NCBI GenBank assembly: GCA_017525805.1
Contig: JAFXSH010000158.1
Location: 1 to 55,065, forward strand
DNA length: 55,065 nucleotides
Direction of reading: 5' to 3'
DNA from: Clostridia bacterium
GTDB taxonomy: Bacteria; Bacillota_A; Clostridia; Christensenellales; Aristaeellaceae
Shown: positions 33,665 through 41,414 of the stretch, in pieces
Layout of the letters: every line of letters starts with the position of its first letter
Position numbering within the stretch: position 1 is the stretch's first letter
The notes under the pieces: model-generated
Told to the model about the DNA's origin: nothing
The model's database searches: none
Seen by the model: the letters and a program-made list of their open reading frames with translations, nothing else
Made by a program: the position numbers and the translations under genes

Positions 33665-34288
33665 ATGACCGTGCCGAGGATGCTGCTTTGGCTGTGCCTG
33701 CTTTCCATCGCTTTTTCTGTCAAAACGCAAAAAGGGGAGGATAAGTGGACTGTGGAGCCGTTTTTCGGAACGCTCTCCGGCCAAACGGTGACCGTGACCA
33801 GCGCCCTGTGGGATGATGGGCCGCTGACCCGGGAGGGGCAGACGGGTCCTTTGCGTCCCGAAGCGGCGTATGCCCTAACCTGTTTGCAGGCGGAGCTGCC
33901 GAAAGAAACGCTGGCCGTGGAACGCGGAACGGGATACGCGGCGGATGTGATCATTTCGGGTCAGGAAGCGGGCGGATGGGTGCTGGAAAACGCTTGGCGC
34001 TTCGGCCTGATCGTATCCCAAGAAACGGAGGAGCGCCTCCACCTGCGCTATGTGGGGCCGATCCATGCCGTCGCCATGCACGCGCTTCAAATGGATTTGA
34101 CCGAATACCTGCTCTTCCTGCGAAAGACAGGAAATGCGGCGCTGCTGAGGAACGGCAGGGCCGTGGGCTGGATTCTTCGCGTGCCTGCCGGGGAGGCCGT
34201 TTCCTTTATCCTGCCGGAAGGGGCGGCGTGGGAAATCAGCGGGGATCACGACGGATGCGTGATCATCGCCGTTCGATCAGGCTGTTGA
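33665..34288 (+). CDS. Secreted VanY/D,D-carboxypeptidase-like protein, zinc ligand changed
   Basis: A 207-residue protein with a signal or anchor segment (about 5-19). The middle resembles the M15B carboxypeptidase fold: VERGTGYAADV (85-95) matches the SEHQTGLAVD motif, GWVLENAWRFGLIV matches the WLxENAxxFGF block, and ERLHLRYVGPIHA (123-135) matches the EPWHLRYVG motif. Zinc ligands Asp94 and His126 and catalytic Glu123 are kept, but the first His is Arg87, and the usual SGYRS block is absent. It is likely a non-catalytic or repurposed relative. The C-terminal 60 residues (from GRAVGWILRVP) are not recognised. ATG 33665 follows GGGAGGTG. Similarity is from visual motif comparison only. Confidence 0.55.
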   Translation: MTVPRMLLWLCLLSIAFSVKTQKGEDKWTVEPFFGTLSGQTVTVTSALWDDGPLTREGQTGPLRPEAAYALTCLQAELPKETLAVERGTGYAADVIISGQEAGGWVLENAWRFGLIVSQETEERLHLRYVGPIHAVAMHALQMDLTEYLLFLRKTGNAALLRNGRAVGWILRVPAGEAVSFILPEGAAWEISGDHDGCVIIAVRSGC

Positions 34289-34313
34289 TATTTTTGAGGA
34301 GTTGTTATATAAT
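34285..34313 (+). promoter_or_regulatory. Promoter of the darA-holB-ricT operon
   Basis: TTGATA at 34285-34290 (overlapping the previous stop codon) and TATAAT at 34308-34313, 17-base spacer. Confidence 0.8.
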
Positions 34314-34367
34314 AGGTTCAGGAAAGCGTTTTTCCAAGAAGAAAAAGTGGTGAAAGGAGAAAACGCG

Positions 34368-34697
34368 ATGAAACTGATCATTGCTATTGTGCAGGATGAA
34401 GACGCCTCCCGTCTGATCAGCCAACTGATGAACGACGGCTTTAGCGTGACCAAACTGGCTACCACCGGCGGTTTTTTGAAATCCGGGAATACCACCCTGC
34501 TGGCAGGCGTGGATGACAGCCGTTTTCAGGACTGCCTGTCCATTATCGAAAAGGTCTGCAAGAGCCGCAAGCAAATCGCCACGTCGCCCGTTACCATGGG
34601 CGGCTCCTCTGGTATGTACGCCTCTTATCCCATCGAGGTGACGGTGGGCGGCGCTACGGTATTCGTTTTATCGGTGGATCAGTTTGTCAAGTATTGA
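34368..34697 (+). CDS. darA: Cyclic-di-AMP receptor, PII-like (DarA/PstA/YaaQ)
   Basis: A 109-residue PII-like trimeric protein that binds c-di-AMP. Recognised by the start MKLIIAIVQDEDASRLISQL, the TKLATTGGFLKSGNTTLLAG loop which forms part of the ligand site, and the end VTVGGATVFVLSVDQF. ATG 34368 follows AAAGGAG. It leads the conserved Firmicutes block yaaQ-holB-yaaT. The C-terminus overlaps the holB start. Downstream partners of this receptor are not known for certain. Confidence 0.93.
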   Translation: MKLIIAIVQDEDASRLISQLMNDGFSVTKLATTGGFLKSGNTTLLAGVDDSRFQDCLSIIEKVCKSRKQIATSPVTMGGSSGMYASYPIEVTVGGATVFVLSVDQFVKY

Positions 34698-35688
34698 GAA
34701 AAGCGGCGGGTTGACCCTGCGGGAATGCGCGGCGGGGAGCGAAACGCTTCTCGCCCTTTGGCATGATTATCAATCGGGACGCATGGCCCACGCCACCTTA
34801 CTGAGCGGGGAGGCCGGCATCGGGAAAAAGACCGCCGCCCGGCTGCTGGCCCAGGGGCTCATGTGCCGGGGAGAAGGGGACAGGCCCTGCGGCGTATGTC
34901 GGGACTGCCGCCGTTTTATGGCCCGCACCCATCCCGATGCCCTGTTCCCCGCCCCGGCCCCCAAGGAAAAAACCATCAAAATCGACGCCCTGCGGGAAAT
35001 GATCGACGCCCTCTCCCACCATTCTTTGGAGGGGGGGAACCGGGTGGTGCTCATCGAAAACGCCGAGCGCATGACGCCCCAGGCCCAGAACTGCCTGCTG
35101 AAAACCCTGGAGGAAGCGGCGGACGACACCTATTTTCTTTTGACCTGCGATCAGGAATCGGCATTGCTTCCCACCATCCGTTCCCGGTGCCGGTGCGTGC
35201 GGCTGCAGCCCTGGAGCGAAAAACGGGTGGAGGAAGCGCTGCTTGGGCGCGGTGTTCCCCCGGATCGTGCTAAAGCCCTGTCACGCTACTGCGAAGGCAG
35301 CTTGGGCAGGGCCTTGCAGATGCAGGAGGATGAAAGCTACTGGCAGGCCCGGGAAACGGTACGCCGCAGTTTTTTATCGGTAAAATCCGCCGCCGGTCTG
35401 CCTGCCGCCGCGCAGGCGCTCAAGGATCAGAAGGACAATGGGGACAGGCTGCTGGATATTTTGGAGCAGGAGGCGCGCGCCCTGATGCGCGTCCGCGCGG
35501 CTGGCGGCATGGACGGCGCGGATGATTTCCCGCCTCTGTGGCAGAACGCTCCGCCCCGGTCCCTGGGCAGGATATTGGAGGGCATTTTTACCGCCCGGCG
35601 CCAGAAAAACGCCAACGTGGGCTGGGCGGCTCTATCGGAAGGACTTTTGCAGACCATTGCGGAGGAAGCGACAAAATGGCAAGTGTAA
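34684..35688 (+). CDS. holB: DNA polymerase III delta' subunit, clamp-loader type
   Basis: A 334-residue AAA+ clamp-loader subunit. Blocks: SGEAGIGKKTAARLLAQGL (Walker A), the zinc-binding CGVCRDC, IDALREMIDALSHHSLEGGN, VVLIENAERMTPQAQNCLLK and TLEEAADDTYFLLTCDQ, and the arginine region LPTIRSRCRCVRL. The C-terminal domain is shorter and more divergent. Start is either TTG 34684 (14 bases inside darA) or TTG 34711; no ATG is available, and neither has a strong ribosome site, so translation is probably coupled to darA. The stop overlaps ricT by 13 bases. Confidence 0.88.
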   Translation: MSSIEKSGGLTLRECAAGSETLLALWHDYQSGRMAHATLLSGEAGIGKKTAARLLAQGLMCRGEGDRPCGVCRDCRRFMARTHPDALFPAPAPKEKTIKIDALREMIDALSHHSLEGGNRVVLIENAERMTPQAQNCLLKTLEEAADDTYFLLTCDQESALLPTIRSRCRCVRLQPWSEKRVEEALLGRGVPPDRAKALSRYCEGSLGRALQMQEDESYWQARETVRRSFLSVKSAAGLPAAAQALKDQKDNGDRLLDILEQEARALMRVRAAGGMDGADDFPPLWQNAPPRSLGRILEGIFTARRQKNANVGWAALSEGLLQTIAEEATKWQV

Positions 35689-36698
35689 TCGGCGTTCGGT
35701 TTAAGAACGCGGGCAAACTTTATTATTTCGATCCCGGCAGCTTTTGGCCCACCGCCGGGGACGCGGTGATCGTGGAAACGGTCAGGGGCATGGAATACGG
35801 GGAAGTGGTGACCGGCGTAAAGGAAGTAAGCGACGAGCTGATCACCCCGCCGCTGAAAAAAGTGATCCGCATCGCCACGGCGGAGGACGCCGCCCACGAC
35901 GCGGACAACCGCGCCAAAGAGCGCGACGCCCTGGCCCTGTGCCAGAAAAAGGTGCAGGAGCACAAGCTGCAGATGAAGCTTGTGGGCTGCGAGTATACCT
36001 TTGACAATTCCAAAATTCTGTTCTACTTCACGTCCGACAAGCGGGTGGATTTTCGCGGCCTGGTGAAGGACCTGGCCACCGCTTTCCATACCCGCATCGA
36101 GCTGCGCCAGATCGGGGTCAGGGACGAGGCGAAGATGATGGGCGGCCTGGGCATGTGCGGCAGGCCGGTTTGCTGCGCCCAGTTTTTGGGAGATTTCCAG
36201 CCTGTGTCCATCAAAATGGCCAAGGAACAGAACCTGTCCCTGAACCCTACCAAAATTTCCGGCATTTGCGGCAGGCTCATGTGCTGCCTCAAATATGAGG
36301 AGGACCATTACGAAGCCACCCGCCGCCGCATGCCACGGGTGGGCAAGGACGTGATCACGCCGGACGGCGTGGGCATGGTGGTGGATCTGAATATTCTCAA
36401 AGAAACCGTGCGGGTGCGCATCCCCAAAGGCGACAGCACGGAGCAGAAGGATTATCCCCTGGCGGATATCCAGCGCGTGCAGCCTGCCCGGCCCGCCAGG
36501 AAAGCGGCGCAGGAAAACCAGAACGCCGAGGATATGGAGCCGGAAGGGGAAAATGAACTGGACGAAGCTTCCGTGGCGGAATTTGCCGGGGAAGAAGGGC
36601 TGACAGAGGAAGAAGCCATGGCCGAAATCGAGGAAATCGCCGAAGAAACCGGCGAAGAATTGATGGACGTGGAGGAAGACGGCGGCGCGGATGCCTGA
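35676..36698 (+). CDS. ricT: PSP1-domain protein RicT/YaaT
   Basis: A 340-residue cytoplasmic protein of the PSP1 family, part of the RicA-RicF-RicT Y-complex that in Bacillus supports RNA maturation by RNase Y and Spo0A phosphorelay. PSP1 domain about 1-270: VIGVRFKNAGKLYYFDPGS, GVRDEAKMMGGLGMCGRPVC, and ICGRLMCCLKYE; the Cys residues of these two boxes correspond to iron-sulfur ligands. The C-terminal 70 residues are a Glu-rich disordered tail. ATG 35676 has GGAGGAAGC. Overlaps holB. Confidence 0.92.
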   Translation: MASVIGVRFKNAGKLYYFDPGSFWPTAGDAVIVETVRGMEYGEVVTGVKEVSDELITPPLKKVIRIATAEDAAHDADNRAKERDALALCQKKVQEHKLQMKLVGCEYTFDNSKILFYFTSDKRVDFRGLVKDLATAFHTRIELRQIGVRDEAKMMGGLGMCGRPVCCAQFLGDFQPVSIKMAKEQNLSLNPTKISGICGRLMCCLKYEEDHYEATRRRMPRVGKDVITPDGVGMVVDLNILKETVRVRIPKGDSTEQKDYPLADIQRVQPARPARKAAQENQNAEDMEPEGENELDEASVAEFAGEEGLTEEEAMAEIEEIAEETGEELMDVEEDGGADA

Positions 36699-36749
36699 CG
36701 CCGTACAATCACGCAAAACAGACGCAGCCGAAGAAGGGAGGGGTAAACC

Positions 36750-36968
36750 GTGGCACAGGGAGCGCAGTGGAAGGTGATCCACATGGCCCACAGCGAAAAG
36801 AACGCCAAGGAGATTCTGGCGCTGCTGGAGGGGGAAGGGATCTTAGCGCGCAGCAAGCAGGTTTACCGCACCGTATCCTCTGAAGATAACTATTATGAAA
36901 TCATGGTGCTGGGTTCAGAGGCGGTGGAGGCGCAGCAATTGCTGATCGAAAACAACCTTCTGCTGTAA
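36750..36968 (+). CDS. Small DUF2007-like protein
   Basis: A 72-residue protein resembling the putative prokaryotic signal-transducing protein family (DUF2007): WKVIHMAHSEKNAKEILALL, then GEGILARSKQVYRTV, YYEIMVLGSEAVEAQQLL. The pattern is a compact alpha/beta (ferredoxin-like) fold. It starts with GTG 36750 behind AAGGGAGGGG and lies 51 bases after ricT, then a strong terminator follows. Probably last gene of the darA operon. Function unknown. Confidence 0.75.
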   Translation: MAQGAQWKVIHMAHSEKNAKEILALLEGEGILARSKQVYRTVSSEDNYYEIMVLGSEAVEAQQLLIENNLLL

Positions 36969-36986
36969 CAGCATACCGGAAATACT

Positions 36987-37014
36987 GCCCTTCCGCCTGC
37001 GGAGGGGCTTTTTT
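36987..37014 (+). terminator. Terminator of the darA-holB-ricT operon
   Basis: GCCCTTCCG / CGGAGGGGC with one G-U pair and a tight 4-base loop (36987-37008), followed by six T at 37009-37014. Confidence 0.85.
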
Positions 37015-37041
37015 ACAAAAGCGGAACAGGAGATATGCATC

Positions 37042-40000
37042 ATGTGGATCGCCGACCTGCACATTCATTCCCGTTTTTCCCGAGCCACCAGCGGGGACTG
37101 CGACGCGCCCCATCTGGATTTATGGGCGCGGAACAAGGGCATTGCCCTGGTAGGCACGGGGGATTTTACCCATCCCCAGTGGCGGCGGGAGTTAGCGGAA
37201 ATGCTGGATGAGGAAGGGGACGGGATGTACCGGCTCAAGGAGGCATACCGCCTGCCCTGTGATACCCTGAATACGGTGCATCCCCGTTTCGTGATCACCG
37301 GGGAGATCAGCACCATTTACAAGCGGGATGGGAAAACCCGGAAGGTGCATCATGTGTTTGTCCTGCCGGGGCTGGAAGCGGCGGAAAATCTTGCTCACCG
37401 GCTGGAGGCCATCGGCAATCTGCACGGCGATGGGCGGCCCATTTTGGGGCTGGACAGCAGGGACCTGCTGGAAATCGCCCTGGAAACCTGCCCGGATGTC
37501 CTTTATATTCCCGCCCATATTTGGACGCCCCATTTTTCCCTGTTCGGGGCCTTTTCCGGCTTTGATTCCATGGAGGAATGCTTTGGGGATCTCGCGCCTC
37601 GCGTGCATGCCCTGGAAACGGGGCTTTCCTCCGACCCGCCCATGAACCGCCGCCTGTCCGCCCTGGACGGGCATGTGCTGGTATCCAATTCGGACGCCCA
37701 TTCCCCGCAAAAGCTTGGCCGGGAAGCCAATCTGCTATCCTGTTCCCTGGGCTTTTCCAGCCTGAAACGGGCCTTGGATACCGGAGAGAATTTTGAGGGC
37801 ACCATCGAATTTTACCCGGAGGAAGGGAAATATCACTTGGACGGGCACCGGAACTGCCAGTGCCGCCTGACGCCGGAAGAAACCAGGGCAAATGGCGGCC
37901 TTTGCCCCGTGTGCGGCAAGCGGGTGACCATCGGCGTGCTGAACCGGGTGGAGGAATTGGCGGACCGGCCCGAGCCGGAGAAGCTGGACAAGCCCTTTGA
38001 AAGTCTGATCCCCCTGCCGGAGCTGCTGGGAGAGGTATACGGAACCTCGGCGGCCGGCAAAAAGGCCCAGGCGGCGTATTTTGATTTGTTGGGTAAGTTA
38101 GGCCCTGAGTTTTCCATCCTGCGGGAAAGAAGCGTCGAGGATATTCAGGCAGCTGGGGGCTTCCTGCTGGGCGAGGCGATCCGTCGGCTGCGGGCGGGAA
38201 AGGTCATCCGCCAGGGCGGGTACGACGGGGAATACGGCGTGATCCGGGTGTTCCAGCCGGGGGAAAGGGAAACGCTGCTGGGGCAGACCACGCTGCTGCC
38301 CGGCGTAACCGTTTCGGAAACGAAAAAAACAGCCATGGTTGCAAAGTCCAGCCTTTTACAAGAAGAAATAACATCATCTGTGCCTGACATGCGCCCCAAT
38401 CCCGAGCAGGAAGCCGCCATTCACGCGGAAGAAAACGCGGTGGCGGTGATCGCCGGGCCGGGCACCGGCAAAACGGGCACGCTGGTGAACCGCGTCGCCT
38501 GGCTGATCGAAGACAACGGCGTTTCTCCCAAGGAAATCACAGCCGTTACGTTTACCCGTCAGGCGGCCCATGAAATGCTGGAGCGCCTGGAAAAACGGTT
38601 GGGGAAAAAGCGCGCGAAGGGCCTGACCATCGGTACCTTTCATGCCATTTGCCTGAACCTGATCGAAGCAAGACCGCTGATTTCCCGGGAAATGGCCAAA
38701 GATGTCATAGCGGAAATCCTGCGGGAACGCGGGGAAAAACTGCCCGCCGCCGATGCCCTGGCCCTGATCTCCGCCCGGAAAAGCGGACTGGAAGCGGCTG
38801 GTTTACCGGAAGGCTTGCTGGAACAGTACCAGGAAAAGCTCCGTGATATGGGGGCGCGGGATCTGGACGATATTCTGGCCGAAGCGCTTTCCATTCCCGT
38901 TCACGATAAGCCGAGCTTTCATTATTTACTGGTGGATGAATACCAGGATATCAACGCGGTCCAGCGGGCTCTGGTGCGCCATTGGAGCGAGAACGGCCGC
39001 CTGTTCGTCATTGGCGACCCCGATCAATCCATATACGGCTTCCGGGGCGCGGACGCGGGCTGCTTTGACGCGCTGTTTGCGGACAAGCCGGACGTCATGC
39101 GCATTCATTTGAAACAGAATTACCGTTCCGCGCCGGATATTCTGAACTGCGCGCTTGACGTGATCAACCGGAATCCGGGGGAGAGGCGGGAGCTGAAGCC
39201 CGCCGTGCCCGCCGGGAAACCGGTGCGTTTGGTACAGGCGGCGGACGAGCAGGGCCAATACATCTGGATCGCCAAGGAAATCGCCCGGCTCACCGGCGGC
39301 GTGGATATGCTGGAGGCCAAAACGGGGGAGCGGGCACAATATGCCTTTTCGGAAATCGCCGTGCTGTACCGCACCCACCGGCAACTGGAGCAGGCGGAAA
39401 AGTGTCTTCGCCATGACAGCATCCCCTGCGCGGTATCTGGCCGGGGAGATTTCCTTATGGACGATAAGAATCAGGCGCTGCTGAACTTTTTCACTATCTT
39501 AGAAGAACCGGACAATCTTCCCGCCCTGCACGCGGCCCTGAAGGGCCTGTGGCATTGCCCGGACGGGCTGATTGCTCGGGCGGAAGCGGCCATGAACCTC
39601 AAGGGAGAAGCGTTTGAGCAGGCGCTTTCTCCTTTTGACGGCCTCTCTCCTTTCTTAGACGCAGTGAAAAAGTACACCCCCTTGTATCCCAAGGAAAAGC
39701 CCCGGAAGCTGCTGGAAGCGCTGGCGGTGGACGCGGGCGTGAAGGGAAAGGCTGTGGAGCAGCTATGGAACACCGCCGTGTTCTTCGATACCATGCCCGC
39801 CTTCCTTTCCGCCCTGCGCATGGGAGAGGAAGGGGACATTACCCGCTTGAACGGCGGCAGGCCCTCCGGGGCGGTGCGGCTGATGACGCTGCACGGGGCC
39901 AAGGGATTGGAATTTCCCTGTGTGTTCCTGGCCGGGCTGGACGCCGGGCGCTTTCCGGCGGAACGGCAGGATGAGGAAACGAACCTGGAGGAAGAAAGAC

Positions 40001-40167
40001 GGCTGCTGTTCGTGGGGATGACCCGGGCGAAAAACTGTCTGATCCTGACCTGCGGAAGCGAACCGTCCCCCTTCCTTGCCGAACTGCCCAGCTCCGTCCT
40101 TCGTCAGGACGCGCGTATCCGTCCCCGGCAGGCCGACGCCGAGCAGATCAGCTTTTTCGGTTTATGA
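37042..40167 (+). CDS. EndoQ-like endonuclease fused to UvrD/Rep helicase
   Basis: A 1041-residue two-part repair protein. Residues 1 to about 400 resemble endonuclease Q (PHP-type fold): metal-binding DLHIHSRFSRATSG, GTGDFTHP, HHVFVLPG, PAHIWTPHFSLFG, SNSDAHS, then a C4 zinc ribbon (Cys272, Cys274, and CPVCG). EndoQ cuts DNA 5' of deaminated bases or abasic sites. Residues about 445-1030 form an SF1 helicase: AGPGTGKT (Lys477), VTFTRQAAHEM, VDEYQDI (Asp632), GDPDQSIYGFRGAD, KQNYRS, LHGAKGLEFPCVFL, LLFVGMTRAKNCL. All helicase motifs are intact. The ribosome site is ACAGGAGA. The stop codon overlaps the convergent Spo0E-like gene by three bases. Confidence 0.9.
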   Translation: MWIADLHIHSRFSRATSGDCDAPHLDLWARNKGIALVGTGDFTHPQWRRELAEMLDEEGDGMYRLKEAYRLPCDTLNTVHPRFVITGEISTIYKRDGKTRKVHHVFVLPGLEAAENLAHRLEAIGNLHGDGRPILGLDSRDLLEIALETCPDVLYIPAHIWTPHFSLFGAFSGFDSMEECFGDLAPRVHALETGLSSDPPMNRRLSALDGHVLVSNSDAHSPQKLGREANLLSCSLGFSSLKRALDTGENFEGTIEFYPEEGKYHLDGHRNCQCRLTPEETRANGGLCPVCGKRVTIGVLNRVEELADRPEPEKLDKPFESLIPLPELLGEVYGTSAAGKKAQAAYFDLLGKLGPEFSILRERSVEDIQAAGGFLLGEAIRRLRAGKVIRQGGYDGEYGVIRVFQPGERETLLGQTTLLPGVTVSETKKTAMVAKSSLLQEEITSSVPDMRPNPEQEAAIHAEENAVAVIAGPGTGKTGTLVNRVAWLIEDNGVSPKEITAVTFTRQAAHEMLERLEKRLGKKRAKGLTIGTFHAICLNLIEARPLISREMAKDVIAEILRERGEKLPAADALALISARKSGLEAAGLPEGLLEQYQEKLRDMGARDLDDILAEALSIPVHDKPSFHYLLVDEYQDINAVQRALVRHWSENGRLFVIGDPDQSIYGFRGADAGCFDALFADKPDVMRIHLKQNYRSAPDILNCALDVINRNPGERRELKPAVPAGKPVRLVQAADEQGQYIWIAKEIARLTGGVDMLEAKTGERAQYAFSEIAVLYRTHRQLEQAEKCLRHDSIPCAVSGRGDFLMDDKNQALLNFFTILEEPDNLPALHAALKGLWHCPDGLIARAEAAMNLKGEAFEQALSPFDGLSPFLDAVKKYTPLYPKEKPRKLLEALAVDAGVKGKAVEQLWNTAVFFDTMPAFLSALRMGEEGDITRLNGGRPSGAVRLMTLHGAKGLEFPCVFLAGLDAGRFPAERQDEETNLEEERRLLFVGMTRAKNCLILTCGSEPSPFLAELPSSVLRQDARIRPRQADAEQISFFGL

Positions 40168-40329
40168 TGCCTGGGCGATTTGCGCTTCCCAGTGCCGCAG
40201 CTGAATGTCGTCCATCCGGCGGCTCAATTCCCGCAGGACTGGCACGCTGCCCTGGTCGTAGGCTTCCTCCAACTGGCGGCGAAGGATCATGATCATTTCA
40301 CAAGGGGAGAGTGTGACATGCTGTTCCAT
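40162..40329 (-). CDS. Spo0E-like aspartyl-phosphate phosphatase, 55 aa
   Basis: A 55-residue two-helix protein. MIMILRRQLEEAYDQGSVPV followed by LRELSRRMDDIQ matches the Spo0E-like family, in which a short helical hairpin with the motif S-Q-x-L-D removes phosphate from Spo0A. Here the motif is SRRMD (residues 36-40), keeping Ser and the catalytic Asp but changing Gln and Leu. ATG 40329 has GGAGG seven bases upstream on the minus strand, and the gene ends inside the last codons of the helicase gene. The cluster of Spo0A-box-like sequences behind it supports the identification. Points to a sporulating or Spo0A-containing bacterium. Confidence 0.72.
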   Translation of the reverse strand: MEQHVTLSPCEMIMILRRQLEEAYDQGSVPVLRELSRRMDDIQLRHWEAQIAQAS

Positions 40330-40389
40330 GGAGAACCTCCTTGAACGTGTGTTTTTGCGGAATATTTGGGCATTTTGCTGTCCGAATAC

Positions 40390-40418
40390 AGCATACGCCG
40401 TCGAAAGCCCATTTGCAA
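40390..40418 (-). promoter_or_regulatory. Promoter of the Spo0E-like gene
   Basis: Minus strand TTGCAA (40418-40413) and TATGCT (40395-40390), 17-base spacer, about 55 nt before the start codon. Confidence 0.55.
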
Positions 40419-40428
40419 GGGAAAATCA

Positions 40429-40476
40429 TGTCGCGATTTGTCGAAGCCACCATATTTCGTTCGACATGATGCGACA
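40429..40476. promoter_or_regulatory. Cluster of Spo0A-box-like sites (inverted pair)
   Basis: TGTCGCG (40429-40435), TTTGTCGAA (40437-40445, full match to the Spo0A box TGTCGAA), then on the other strand TTCGACA (40460-40466, full match) and TGCGACA (40470-40476, 5 of 7 match). The whole forms an inverted repeat: the unit TCGACA-x4-GCGACA is present on both sides. It lies between the divergent Spo0E-like and LURP-one-like promoters. Confidence 0.6.
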
Positions 40477-40517
40477 TGTACAAGATATAGTGGTCTGCAA
40501 GAATCAGAGAAAGCGAA

Positions 40518-40546
40518 TTGCTTTTTCCATAAAAGTGTGGCATAAT
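40518..40546 (+). promoter_or_regulatory. Promoter of the LURP-one-like gene
   Basis: TTGCTT at 40518-40523 and CATAAT at 40541-40546, 17-base spacer. Spo0A-box-like sites lie about 75-125 bases upstream of the expected start. Confidence 0.6.
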
Positions 40547-40594
40547 AGACAGGCGATCAGTATCTGAAAACGCAGGAAGAATGGAGGAAGGACC

Positions 40595-41203
40595 ATGGGC
40601 ATCTTTTCAAAATATCATCGTTACCGTGAAGCGGGAGAACAGGTGAACGTGAATAACGCCGCCCGTTTCGGCGAACCGGCGTATTCTCTGTTCACCACTT
40701 CAAAAGTTTTTACGCTGCATAAGCACATCGACATTACGGACGCGCAGGAACAGGTCGTGTATCAGTCGAACACGAAATTTCCCTCCCTCCACGATAAGAC
40801 GGACGTGACCGACGCCCAGGGCAATCAGGTGGCGCATATCGAGCGGAAGTTCTGGACCCTTCACCAGCGCCATTTCATCACCATGGCGGACGGCCAGCAG
40901 TTCCAGATTTCCACCGAGCTTTTCCACCTGGTCAAGGATGTGAATAACATCGAGGGCCTGGGCTGGCAGCTTCGGGGCAATATCTTCGGCCTGAACTTTG
41001 AGCTGTACGATCAGGACGAGAGCGTTATCGCCGTGATCAGCCAGAAAATGTTCTCCCTGCACGATAAATACTGCATCGACATCTATCGCCCGGAATTGGA
41101 AAAGACCGTCGTCGCCATCCTGGTGACCTTGCAGCATATGATCAAGGACAGGGATGCCGTCAGCGCAGCGTCTTCTTCTTCGTCTTCCTCGTCCGGGAAC
41201 TGA
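40595..41203 (+). CDS. LURP-one-related / Tubby-like beta-barrel protein (YxjI type)
   Basis: A 202-residue cytoplasmic protein that fits the LURP-one-related family (scramblase/Tubby fold): repeated pattern KVFTLHKHIDITDAQEQVVY, HIERKFWTLHQRHFITMADG, ISQKMFSLHDKYCIDIY, with a LHxxxxIxxxxG-type motif in each. These proteins form a 12-strand barrel around a central helix; role in bacteria is unknown. The last 15 residues are a Ser/Gly tail of low complexity (AASSSSSSSSGN). ATG 40595 has TGGAGGAAGG. Terminator follows at 41222. Confidence 0.8.
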   Translation: MGIFSKYHRYREAGEQVNVNNAARFGEPAYSLFTTSKVFTLHKHIDITDAQEQVVYQSNTKFPSLHDKTDVTDAQGNQVAHIERKFWTLHQRHFITMADGQQFQISTELFHLVKDVNNIEGLGWQLRGNIFGLNFELYDQDESVIAVISQKMFSLHDKYCIDIYRPELEKTVVAILVTLQHMIKDRDAVSAASSSSSSSSGN

Positions 41204-41221
41204 CGGAATCGAATCCATCGC

Positions 41222-41252
41222 CCCTTCGCCCCACCTGGCGAAGGGTTTTTTT
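41222..41252 (+). terminator. Terminator of the LURP-one-like gene
   Basis: Perfect 9-base stem CCCTTCGCC (41222-41230) / GGCGAAGGG (41237-41245), then seven T. 41253-41307 contains only a small CGCCT/AGGCG hairpin. Confidence 0.88.
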
Positions 41253-41307
41253 GTGCGCCGCCTCAATGAGGCGATTGTATTTCTTCTGTTTTTCATGCAA
41301 GGAACGG

Positions 41308-41336
41308 TTGCCAAAAGAGGAAAAGCGTGATAATAT
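41308..41336 (+). promoter_or_regulatory. Promoter of serC-serA
   Basis: TTGCCA at 41308-41313 and TAATAT at 41331-41336, 17-base spacer. The leader of about 70 nt shows no T-box or other recognised regulatory fold. Confidence 0.5.
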
Positions 41337-41414
41337 AGGCGCACGGTCAAAAAACGCCCGGCGGGCGAAAATTGACCCAATAAAGACAGAAACAAGAAAG
41401 GTGGATTTCTCTCG

